From Pseudoduganella armeniaca (GTDB taxonomy: Bacteria > Pseudomonadota > Gammaproteobacteria > Burkholderiales > Burkholderiaceae_D): a DNA stretch of 64,000 nucleotides. Under the pieces are notes generated by a model. The model searched no databases. It worked only from the letters and a program-made list of their open reading frames with translations, and had not been told where the DNA came from. Both the position numbers and the translations under genes were made by a program. Every line of letters starts with the position of its first letter. The stretch's first letter is position 1. Below, one piece after another: positions 27,645 through 34,902 of the stretch. The stretch is from positions 3,906,001 to 3,970,000 of the forward strand of contig NZ_CP028324.1 in the NCBI RefSeq assembly GCF_003028855.1. The letters are read 5' to 3'.

Positions 27645-28241
27645 TCAGTCGACGATCCTGATGCCCGGAATAGCCTGGAGCAAATCACACAGCTCAGCGA
27701 TGGAGATGCCGGCCTTCTTGGCAATTCGTGCGCCGTCACCACTGATGGCAACGCATTCAGGGTCCGTGTCCGTATAGATGTCGAGAATCATGCCGACCTT
27801 TGCCGGCCATTGCCGGGCAAGTACGAAGTCGCGTGCTGCGGCGGGATGGGTCAACGTGAAGCCAGGCCATTTGTGGAACTTGATGGTATCGACGTCGCAA
27901 TGCAGGAAGCGGCAACCGTCCAGTTTGGCTTCCGAGAAATCGCAATTCGCCACGTGCGGTCGTGCCGGGGCATCCCAGTCACCGAAATCGCAGTCCGTGA
28001 AACTGCCGCTGAACGTAACCCCTGAGAAATGCGCTCTCTTGAAGCGCGCCTCGGTGAGTGGGCGGTCCCGCTGCGTGAAGCTGCCTTCGATCATGTCAAG
28101 CCCCGCGACCACCAGCGCGGCGCTGGCGCAATCTGAGTACACGTCGCAACGTTCCAGCATGGCGCCTGGGCCAAGGATATTAACCTCGAGGTTACTGAGC
28201 GTTAGCTGCTGGCCCGTCACTACCATGTCGTGTACTTTCAT
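27645..28241 (-). CDS. tandem paralogue 2, probable immunity protein
   Basis: 198 residues, the same family as its two neighbours: LSNLEVNILGPGAMLERCDVY, DCDFGDWDAPARPHVANCDF, KLDGCRFLHCDVDTIKFHKW, and a C-terminal GISIAELCDLLQAIPGIRIVD helix-strand. The N-terminal 130 residues have an every-fifth-residue hydrophobic rhythm like pentapeptide-repeat proteins; the C-terminal 60 form a separate domain. No known name. It starts 21 bp after the end of paralogue 3, so all are co-transcribed. Confidence 0.7.
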   Translation of the reverse strand: MKVHDMVVTGQQLTLSNLEVNILGPGAMLERCDVYSDCASAALVVAGLDMIEGSFTQRDRPLTEARFKRAHFSGVTFSGSFTDCDFGDWDAPARPHVANCDFSEAKLDGCRFLHCDVDTIKFHKWPGFTLTHPAAARDFVLARQWPAKVGMILDIYTDTDPECVAISGDGARIAKKAGISIAELCDLLQAIPGIRIVD

Positions 28242-28262
28242 CAGTGCGGCGCGACAGGCAAA

Positions 28263-28859
28263 TCAGTCGCGTATCCGGATTCCCGGGATGGCGAGCAGCC
28301 GCTCACGCAGGTCCTCGAGCGCAATGCCATCCTGCTTGGCCATACGGGAAGCATCGCCAAGCGATGCAGTGCACTCGGGGTCAACATCTGTGTACACGTC
28401 GAGTGCAATTCGGGTTTTGGCAGACCATTTATTGCCCATCACAAACTCCCGCGCCTCGGCCGGGTTCACAATAGTGAAACAAGGCCACCTCGGTAATTTA
28501 ATCGATTGCACATCCACGTTAAGGAAACGGCTGCTGTCCAGGACCGCTTCCGTAAAATCGCAGTTTGCCATCGATCCTATATCATTGGAGTCCCAGTTAC
28601 CGAAATCGCAACCAATGAACGTTCCAAAGAACCTCACACCATTGAAGTGAACGCGGCTGAACTGGTGGTCGGCTAGCGCTCTGTCCTGTTGGAAAAAACG
28701 GCCGCCGATCATTCGAACACCACTCATCACCAAAGCCTTGCTTTGGCAATCGGAATAAATGTCACACTCTTCAAAGACGAGCTCCGGTCCCAGCTGATTC
28801 ACTTCTACATTGCTGAGCAGCACGCGCTCGCGGGTCATCGTTATGGCTTTGAGTTTCAT
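28263..28859 (-). CDS. tandem paralogue 3, probable cognate immunity protein of the nuclease-like PAAR toxin
   Basis: 198 residues, closest to the toxin: its ATG overlaps the toxin TAA by one base (TAATG at 28857-28861), the coupling expected for an effector-immunity pair. It shares with the other two LLSNVEVNQLGPELVFEECDIY, GCDFGNWDSNDIGSMANCDF, LPRWPCFTIVNPAEAREFVMG and the IPGIRIRD terminus. No signal peptide or membrane segment, so it should act in the cytoplasm, consistent with a toxin acting on an intracellular target. Confidence 0.7.
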   Translation of the reverse strand: MKLKAITMTRERVLLSNVEVNQLGPELVFEECDIYSDCQSKALVMSGVRMIGGRFFQQDRALADHQFSRVHFNGVRFFGTFIGCDFGNWDSNDIGSMANCDFTEAVLDSSRFLNVDVQSIKLPRWPCFTIVNPAEAREFVMGNKWSAKTRIALDVYTDVDPECTASLGDASRMAKQDGIALEDLRERLLAIPGIRIRD

Positions 28860-30202
28860 TAGAATGTAATCATCCTGAATATTTCGTCTGGCATACGCTT
28901 GGCGTGGTCGTCAATATTGCTCTTCGTGCCAGAAAGTATATCGTATCTGAGCCCTGTTTCGGAGTCGACTGCGTCGACACCTATGCGGCTCCAGTCGAGC
29001 TTGAGCCCTTCGTCTTTCGCGGCTTCACTGACCTGCTTCTCGACCCAGCGGCCCTTGGCCTGCTTTTCGAGCAGATTAGCACGCCAGTATGCACCCTCCT
29101 CACGAGCTTCCCGGATTCTCTCCCGCGCGCGCGGCGATAAGTCTCGGCGGGGATTCCAGCGCTGCGCGGCTTCGGTAGTGAGCTCCTGCAACCGATTACC
29201 AACAGGATCCCTGGCTGGGATACTCTCGGGATCCACACCCTTCGGCAAATGCCAACGCTGCCCGTCCGTTACCACCTGCCGGTTGCCCGGGCGGTGTTTG
29301 GTTACCACTTTGTACTCGCGCGCTGGCGGCTTACCCGTTGCCGCGTCGCCCGACGCCACCTCCGCCGGCTTGGCAGTCGTGCCTTTCGGCGTTGCCTTGG
29401 GCGCCAGCGAGATTTCAACATTGCCCCCATTCATGCCAAGCGTACCCGGCTTCACATTCACCTGGACACGCTGGGCGAACTCCCACGCCCCCGGCGCCGC
29501 CTTGGCACCCAGATAACCGCCCAGGAAGCTGCCGGCAATGGCAGACCACTTCTGCCCGTCCGATCCCTCGCCAAATATCTTGCCCCCTGCCCAGGCGCCG
29601 CCGTAGCCGCCGGCATACGCGCCGATCAGGCCGCCGACAGCGATCACGGGGCCGGCCAGGATGATCGCCGATCCAACGCCGACCACCAGCAGCGAAGCGT
29701 GCACCCAGCCGGGTACCAGGTCCTCCGGATGGATGTCGTCGGTCTGCACGGTCCCGCCGCCGATGTAGACGTTACCGGAGCCCTTCGTGATGACGGCGCT
29801 GCAGCCGGTCTTGTCGTCCACCCGCGCCGCCGGCATGCCGTTGATGAACACCTGGCCGCTGCCGGTGGCGATCGGGATCGGCCCCGGGTGCTTGGTGCAC
29901 GCCACCATGTCCGCATGGGCCCGGGCCGCCGGCAGGCTGTTGACGAACACATTGGCCGAACCAGCCATCGCGATGGCGCCCGTGACCTCCTTGCCGGCAA
30001 AGCTCATCGTGCTCATCGCCTCGCCCAGGCCGGCCCCCATGGCCGCGCCCGCGCCGACAACAGCCACGGCCGCCAGGCCGCCCGTGCCGACGATGGCCAC
30101 GCCAGCGACAGCGATGGCCGCGCCGATGAGCAGCCCCTTCAGGAGCCAGCTCATCGTCGGGCTGTGCCCGATGGGGTCGGTCAGTCGCGCTGCGGCAGGC
30201 AT
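28859..30202 (-). CDS. T6SS PAAR effector A with C-terminal nuclease-like toxin domain
   Basis: A 447-residue specialised effector. It begins with a prePAAR motif (AARLTDPIGHS: AARxxDxxxH), then a hydrophobic region about residues 17-60 and a PAAR domain about 75-160 (GSANVFVNSLPAARAHADMV, GQVFINGMPAARVDD, GNVYIGGG) that tips VgrG. A second glycine-rich hydrophobic segment is at about 170-240. Residues 1-263 are almost identical to effector B. The tail (about 265-447) is unique: KGRWVEKQVSEAAK, then GVDAVDSETGLRYDI, resembling the E-D-D layout of restriction-endonuclease-like toxins, a low-confidence reading. It would be loaded with the EagR chaperone and exported by T6SS. Confidence 0.8.
   Translation of the reverse strand: MPAAARLTDPIGHSPTMSWLLKGLLIGAAIAVAGVAIVGTGGLAAVAVVGAGAAMGAGLGEAMSTMSFAGKEVTGAIAMAGSANVFVNSLPAARAHADMVACTKHPGPIPIATGSGQVFINGMPAARVDDKTGCSAVITKGSGNVYIGGGTVQTDDIHPEDLVPGWVHASLLVVGVGSAIILAGPVIAVGGLIGAYAGGYGGAWAGGKIFGEGSDGQKWSAIAGSFLGGYLGAKAAPGAWEFAQRVQVNVKPGTLGMNGGNVEISLAPKATPKGTTAKPAEVASGDAATGKPPAREYKVVTKHRPGNRQVVTDGQRWHLPKGVDPESIPARDPVGNRLQELTTEAAQRWNPRRDLSPRARERIREAREEGAYWRANLLEKQAKGRWVEKQVSEAAKDEGLKLDWSRIGVDAVDSETGLRYDILSGTKSNIDDHAKRMPDEIFRMITF
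29414..30202. repeat. PAAR-module repeat, copy in effector A
   Basis: About 789 bp encoding residues 1-263 of effector A; the same module is present at 33237-34025 in effector B with only scattered differences. Both are in the same orientation, about 3.8 kb apart, so recombination between them would delete the intervening toxin tail and immunity genes. Confidence 0.8.
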
Positions 30203-30375
30203 CGATACGTCCTCACGGTGCTATCGGAATTCGCTTTCGCACCGTCGGCGCCAGACGAGGTCGGGCGGCACGATGCAAGCGAGCTCATTGTATCGCCGAC
30301 AACGTTTTTCGTTAAGCGTTAAGTTCGCTGTTGCGCGTGCCGCCGGGCTGGGCGGGGCATAATGGTCAAGGCGGA

Positions 30376-30630
30376 TCAGCTATTGTCCATGCTTGTTGGC
30401 ACCGCCCTGCTCGCCTCGATCTCGACAATCCGAACCCCGAGCGCCTTCAGTCGTGCGATCACGGCGTCCCCCAATGCGGCGTCGCTGATCGGCAGGTCGA
30501 ATTCCCTGCCCTCGGCGTTGCGATAACAGAGCATTTCGGAGACGGGTGTCCGTTCGATGAAGTAGTCGCTGACGCGACCGCCATTTCCAAAGATCAACTG
30601 GTTCACTAACTCGTCCGGCACCGCGCTCAT
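30376..30630 (-). CDS. small hypothetical protein, 84 aa, in immunity array
   Basis: 84 residues from ATG 30630 with AGGGAT ribosome site. Sequence begins MSAVPDELVNQLIFGNGGRV and ends in a strand-helix-strand with VIARLKALGVRIVEIEA. Soluble; no family recognised. It lies between other small orphan genes and PAAR effector A, 173 bp upstream of that effector start. It may be an orphan immunity or accessory gene. Confidence 0.55.
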   Translation of the reverse strand: MSAVPDELVNQLIFGNGGRVSDYFIERTPVSEMLCYRNAEGREFDLPISDAALGDAVIARLKALGVRIVEIEASRAVPTSMDNS

Positions 30631-30646
30631 GCTGATCCCTTTGTAT

Positions 30647-30967
30647 TCATGCAGATTTGCCTTGCCTCATCCGCTCATCGGCACGGACCATGTCGCACAG
30701 TTGCTGCAAGAAGTGGTCAAACGTACCACAATTAACCGCGCCGTCGGGGCAAGCGCGACGAAGCAATTCGGCGAATTCAGCAAACTCCCCCGTACTCAAC
30801 TCATCAGTGCATACCATGTTGATGCCGAAAACATCGACGTGCTCCAACAATCGCCCCACGAGCGGCGACGCATCCTTGTGCTTTCGCAGCGCGTCGGCAA
30901 GCCGCAGGAAGTCAACCGTCCTGACGTCGAGGGATTCTGACGAGCTAAGCAGTATGGTTCCTGACAT
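30647..30967 (-). CDS. small hypothetical protein, 106 aa, in immunity array
   Basis: 106 residues, MSGTILLSSSESLDVRTVDF onward, mostly helical and acidic (VCTDELSTGEFAEFAELLRRA). It is 16 bp upstream of the next small gene and on the same strand, so probably one transcript. No motif or family is recognised; an immunity role is suggested only by position. The ribosome site is weak (GAGCGA). Confidence 0.5.
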   Translation of the reverse strand: MSGTILLSSSESLDVRTVDFLRLADALRKHKDASPLVGRLLEHVDVFGINMVCTDELSTGEFAEFAELLRRACPDGAVNCGTFDHFLQQLCDMVRADERMRQGKSA

Positions 30968-31027
30968 ATTTCGCTCTAGTAGCTCGACTGTTGCGGGCCG
31001 TCGGCGACTTCGCCGCAGCCGGAAGCA

Positions 31028-31570
31028 TCAGCCGTCGCGCCCCCGTTCGATCAGCTCCAGCAGCAAATCCCGGCCATCGACAATCCAGAATTTCGCGGCG
31101 CTCGGATACAGCTCCTCAGGAAAAGTGTTGGCGAAATCGGAAAACTCGCCCTTCCAATCGTCGGGAACGTAGCGCTCCAGGCGGGGCCCGTCCTGATAGA
31201 ACCCGGCAAACCGCCGGTTGTCGAAGTCGACAAACGCGATCGGGAACAGGAACTCGACATCCCACCAGGACTGGGCGCTGTCGAAACGCTCGAGCAGCGA
31301 CTTGCGCAGGAAGCCTGGATCGATCCGGTGCACGCCCGGGGCATTCAGGAATAATTCGACGGTATCTTGATCGAGAATCGCGACGCCGGCGCGTTGCTGC
31401 GCCATCGCGCGCAGCTCCAGCACCGGATGGCCGGCCGTGGCGTATTCCTGGCGGCGCCTGTTCCAGTCCAGGATCCAGTTCTCACGGTCCGACAGCCGGT
31501 ATTGGATTTCGCCCCGGTAGCGTACGACCGCGAGCACGTTGTCCGGCTCGAGCACTTCCGGCATCACCAT
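31028..31570 (-). CDS. hypothetical protein in immunity array, about 180 aa
   Basis: A soluble acidic protein rich in Trp, Phe and Asp (SAQSWWDVEFLFPIAFVDFD, RYVPDDWKGEFSDFANTFPE, KFWIVDGRDLLLELIERGRDG). ATG 31570 with AAGG upstream is preferred; a GTG at 31603 would add 11 residues. The pattern recalls immunity proteins of polymorphic toxin loci, but I cannot name a family. It lies between the SUKH gene and the 106-residue gene, all on one strand. Confidence 0.6.
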   Translation of the reverse strand: MVMPEVLEPDNVLAVVRYRGEIQYRLSDRENWILDWNRRRQEYATAGHPVLELRAMAQQRAGVAILDQDTVELFLNAPGVHRIDPGFLRKSLLERFDSAQSWWDVEFLFPIAFVDFDNRRFAGFYQDGPRLERYVPDDWKGEFSDFANTFPEELYPSAAKFWIVDGRDLLLELIERGRDG

Positions 31571-31640
31571 TGCGACCTTTTCTCCGGCGCTGTCATTCTT
31601 CACTTGTCAACGATAGTCTCCAGCATCCCGGTCAGCGGCG

Positions 31641-32087
31641 TCAGGTCTTAGCGTGCGAGCCGATCGATTGACGCAAGAAATCACTGAAAGAATTCCATAC
31701 CCTTAGCGGCCGGCCATTCCCCTCGACATATTGATAAACCGGCGGATCACTGCCTTCTGACGCAACAAAATAATCAAATTCATAACCTTGATGCATCAAA
31801 AAAACGAAGGCGCCAGAAGGAAGAGTGAATCCTTCTGCGTTCTCTATCAGTATATTGACGGCTTCTTCGTTGAGATCACGTATCGCTGACAAAAATACGT
31901 CCACACCCCGAAGAAATTCGCCCGCCCCGTCGCCCACCGCCAGTAGAAATTCAATATATGCTGACGGAAAAGAAATGCCGGCATGCTTGGACAATGCCAT
32001 TACATCCTCGGCCGATGCACCCTTTATTTCGCCATCTTCACAGACACCTGATCTGATTAGCTCCGATATCAGTACTTCTTTCTTCAT
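31641..32087 (-). CDS. SMI1/KNR4 (SUKH) family immunity protein
   Basis: 148 residues with the SUKH layout: an N-terminal helix, ISFPSAYIEFLLAVGDGAGEF (the family FP..Y..fl...nG region), then LPSGAFVFLMHQGYEFDYFV and PPVYQYVEGNG-RVWNSFSDFL. SUKH proteins bind and neutralise diverse polymorphic toxins. Base composition is more AT-rich than the genome average, as expected of a transferred cassette. It is part of the array behind effector B; its partner is not certain. Confidence 0.75.
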   Translation of the reverse strand: MKKEVLISELIRSGVCEDGEIKGASAEDVMALSKHAGISFPSAYIEFLLAVGDGAGEFLRGVDVFLSAIRDLNEEAVNILIENAEGFTLPSGAFVFLMHQGYEFDYFVASEGSDPPVYQYVEGNGRPLRVWNSFSDFLRQSIGSHAKT

Positions 32088-32330
32088 GGTATCTCATCGG
32101 TCCGTGGGCAAGTATTCGATAGCGCACCATCGCATGGATGTCTCCCGGTTCGAGCATTCCCGGCATCCATTATGACTTTCTCGTACTGCCGTCACACCTT
32201 TTCTCAATTAACGTTGCCTCGACACTATGAGTCAGGTCCATATGCGGCCTGCACTAAGACATAGTATCCATCCAGAGCGATCGGAGCATGCTGCGATTAG
32301 CCACTGCAGATGGCTAGGCATATTGAGCCT

Positions 32331-32672
32331 TTAGTCGGCAATAGCCTTCCGCAGCGTCGTGAAAAACAGCTGAGGATTGGTTATCGGACTGAACGGTAGG
32401 CTAAGACGCTGCGTTATCTCCCGCGAGTATATATCGGCATCAGAACAAGCCGCTAACATAGCATTCCGAATCATTTCCTGGGACATTGGGCCCATGGATG
32501 CGTACTCTGGACTGGCAAATTTCCCAAATACGCCAAACAACTCGGCCTCGTTCTCTATGTCAGTTTTAACCAGCTCTTCCCATTCCTGATCATTCAACAT
32601 AGTTGAATCAAAAACCTTTAGCAGTGAGGTGAGCGTGTGTATATTCTTTTCAGCTTGCTTTGACAGCTTCAT
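32331..32672 (-). CDS. probable immunity protein of PAAR effector B
   Basis: 113 residues, all-helical looking (MKLSKQAEKNIHTLTSLLKV, DQEWEELVKTDIENEAELFGVF). Starts 9 bp downstream of the effector B stop with GGGAG ahead of its ATG, so it is the immediate partner gene. AT-rich compared with flanking genes, matching the AT-rich toxin tail and suggesting they moved together. No named family. The 243 bp gap to the SUKH gene (32088-32330) shows no gene. Confidence 0.65.
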   Translation of the reverse strand: MKLSKQAEKNIHTLTSLLKVFDSTMLNDQEWEELVKTDIENEAELFGVFGKFASPEYASMGPMSQEMIRNAMLAACSDADIYSREITQRLSLPFSPITNPQLFFTTLRKAIAD

Positions 32673-32681
32673 ATTTACTCC

Positions 32682-34025
32682 CTAACGGCTCCCCAAAATA
32701 GGGAACGCAGTAATCGGCTCCGCATTTCTATTGAACCATACTTGCGCAGAAAAAGCAGTATCATAGGCACCAGTACCACCATAGTACCCCTCGCCCGCGA
32801 CAGCATTGAATCGAATCGGTTCCTCAGCAAACATTTTCTCACCAGTTCGCGCGTAAATTCTGGATGCCCTTTCAATGGCATTGATTTGGTCGCGATTACT
32901 CAGGAACCGTGTGGAATTAGGAGTCATAAGATTGCCGCTCCGGTTATAGCGTGGTTGTCCTGTAATCGGATCAATGCCGTGTACCGCTCTGTTATATTGT
33001 TGCACCAGCGTTGTTTGTGCACCGTGCTTTCCCTGGAAGTGCGCTCCAGGGATCGACTGCTCCAAACTGCTGAGCCGTGCGGCCGCGATGTCCTCCAGTC
33101 TACTGTTGATAAGCGCGCGTCGCTCCTGTTCAGAAAGATGGGAGTATTTTTGCCGCAACTCCTCGCCCCTGCTCAATCGGTTCGCGGCAGGCGGATTGCC
33201 GCCTTGTTGGGTCGAGGCCGTGGGCGAGAGAGAGAATTCTACATTGCCACCGTTCATACCAAGCGTACCCGGCTTCACATTCACCTGGACGCGTTGGGCA
33301 AATTCCCACGCCCCCGGCGCCGCCTTGGCACCCAGATAGCCGCCCAGGAAGCTGCCGGCAATGGCCGACCACTTCTGGCCGTCCGATCCCTCGCCGAAAA
33401 TCTTGCCGCCGGCCCAGGCGCCACCATAACCGCCGGCATACGCGCCAATCAGGCCGCCAACAGCGATCACGGGGCCGGCCAGAATGATCGCCGACCCCAC
33501 GCCCACCACCAGCAGCGCGCCATGCACCCAGCCCGGCACCAGGTCCTCGGGGTTGATGGTATCGGTCTGCACGGTGCCGCCGCCGATGTAGACGTTGCCC
33601 GAGCCCTTCGTGATGACGGCGCTGCAGCCGGTCTTGTCGTCCACCCGCGCGGCCGGCATGCCGTTGATGAAGACCTGGCCGCTGCCGGTAGCGATCGGGA
33701 TCGGTCCCGGGTGCTTGCTGCACGCCACCATGTCCGCATGGGCGCGCGCCGCCGCCAAGTTGTTGACGTAGACGTTCGGCGAGCCCGTCAACGCGATCGC
33801 GCCCGTCACCTCCTTGCCGGCAAAGCTCATCGTGCTCATCGCCTCGCCCAGGCCGGCACCCATGGCCGCGCCCGCACCGACCATGGCCACCGCCGCCAGG
33901 CCTCCGGTACCGACGATCGCCACGCCCGCGACGGCGATGGCCGCGCCGATGAGCAGGCCCTTCAGGAGCCAGCTCATGGTCGGGCTGTGCCCGATCGGGT
34001 CGGTCAGCCGTGCCGCTGCCGGCAT
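32682..34025 (-). CDS. T6SS PAAR effector B with distinct C-terminal toxin domain
   Basis: 447 residues. Residues 1-263 repeat effector A nearly exactly: prePAAR AARLTDPIGHS, hydrophobic segment, PAAR domain and second glycine-rich hydrophobic region. The tail is different: ELRQKYSHLSEQERRALINS, GAHFQGKHGAQTTLVQQYN, TRFLSNRDQINAIERA and GEGYYGGTGAYDTAFSAQVWF. The early His pair and later NRDQ helix could fit a small RNase-type toxin, but this is only a guess. The tail is AT-rich relative to the head. It lies 1 bp after the EagR-type chaperone gene, so this is the primary cargo slot. Confidence 0.8.
   Translation of the reverse strand: MPAAARLTDPIGHSPTMSWLLKGLLIGAAIAVAGVAIVGTGGLAAVAMVGAGAAMGAGLGEAMSTMSFAGKEVTGAIALTGSPNVYVNNLAAARAHADMVACSKHPGPIPIATGSGQVFINGMPAARVDDKTGCSAVITKGSGNVYIGGGTVQTDTINPEDLVPGWVHGALLVVGVGSAIILAGPVIAVGGLIGAYAGGYGGAWAGGKIFGEGSDGQKWSAIAGSFLGGYLGAKAAPGAWEFAQRVQVNVKPGTLGMNGGNVEFSLSPTASTQQGGNPPAANRLSRGEELRQKYSHLSEQERRALINSRLEDIAAARLSSLEQSIPGAHFQGKHGAQTTLVQQYNRAVHGIDPITGQPRYNRSGNLMTPNSTRFLSNRDQINAIERASRIYARTGEKMFAEEPIRFNAVAGEGYYGGTGAYDTAFSAQVWFNRNAEPITAFPILGSR
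33237..34025. repeat. PAAR-module repeat, copy in effector B
   Basis: Partner of 29414-30202: same orientation, about 789 bp, encoding residues 1-263 of effector B. Similarity stops sharply after NGGNVE, where the toxin tails begin, marking the exchange point. Confidence 0.8.
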
Positions 34026-34026
34026 G

Positions 34027-34902
34027 TCAGCCCTGCGCGACCTGGTCCAGGTGCGCGCGCACTTCCGTCAGGCTGTAGAACGGCACGCTCGACGAGCTGG
34101 CCTGGATGTACTGCGCCAGGTGCAGCCGCTCGCCCAGCTTCGGTCCCTGCGGTTCGGCCGAGTGTTCCAGGGTCAGCGTGCTTGCCGGCCGCAGCAGCGA
34201 CAGGCCGCCGCTGCCCTTGGTCACGCTGGCCAGCAGGCGCGTGCCATTGGCGTCGTAAAATTCCCAGCGGTCCTGCTCCAGGTCGCGCGCGCCCAACTTG
34301 GTCCCGGCTTCTTCCTTGTTGGCGAACACGTGCAGGGTCTTGCGCGGTTCGGACAGCGCGAAGACCGCCGGCAGCGCCGGGCGTGGCGGCACGGCGGCGG
34401 GTGCGACGGGCGCCGACGCCAGCGGCCGGCGCAGCTTGATACTGTCGACGATGGCCTCGAATGCGGCGTTCCACTCGTCGCTGAAGGCGGACAGGCAGGT
34501 GGCCGCGATCAGCAGCGCTTCGCGCGTACCAGGCTTGCTGCCCGCCACCAGGGTGATGACCTGGCGCTGGTGCATCGTGCCCGCCTCGTTGCGCCAGCTG
34601 TACACCAATTCCAGCGCCGGCGTGCCGTCGACCTGGCGCTCCGTCATCGCCTTGAGCTGGAAGCGCGGCAGCGCGCGCGTCAGCTCCATCGCCAGGCGGT
34701 CGCCGAACTCCTCCAGTCGTTCTTCCGGCTTGACGTCCGCATGCGAGATGACGACGTTGAACTCGCTGGGGCCGTCGTCGCGCAAGGTGAACATGTGCAT
34801 CGTCTTGTCCTTCAGCTGCGCGGGCAGCTCGAAGGTGGCGTGGTTGGCGTGGTACAGCTGCGTTTCTGGCATGGGTTTCTCGCTTACGTCGTGCTCGCTC
34901 AT
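34027..34902 (-). CDS. EagR-type T6SS effector chaperone (DUF1795/DcrB fold)
   Basis: 291 residues. The first about 140 (YHANHATFELPAQLKDKTMHMFTL, FNVVISHADVKPEERLEEFGD, ITLVAGSKPG) match the DUF1795 fold of EagR proteins, which wrap the hydrophobic helices of prePAAR effectors and deliver them to VgrG. A Pro/Ala linker leads to a second domain of about 120 residues that I do not recognise. The ATG overlaps the VgrG stop (ATGA, 34899-34902) and the effector B start is 1 bp downstream. This order, VgrG-EagR-PAAR effector, supports the role strongly. Confidence 0.8.
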   Translation of the reverse strand: MSEHDVSEKPMPETQLYHANHATFELPAQLKDKTMHMFTLRDDGPSEFNVVISHADVKPEERLEEFGDRLAMELTRALPRFQLKAMTERQVDGTPALELVYSWRNEAGTMHQRQVITLVAGSKPGTREALLIAATCLSAFSDEWNAAFEAIVDSIKLRRPLASAPVAPAAVPPRPALPAVFALSEPRKTLHVFANKEEAGTKLGARDLEQDRWEFYDANGTRLLASVTKGSGGLSLLRPASTLTLEHSAEPQGPKLGERLHLAQYIQASSSSVPFYSLTEVRAHLDQVAQG

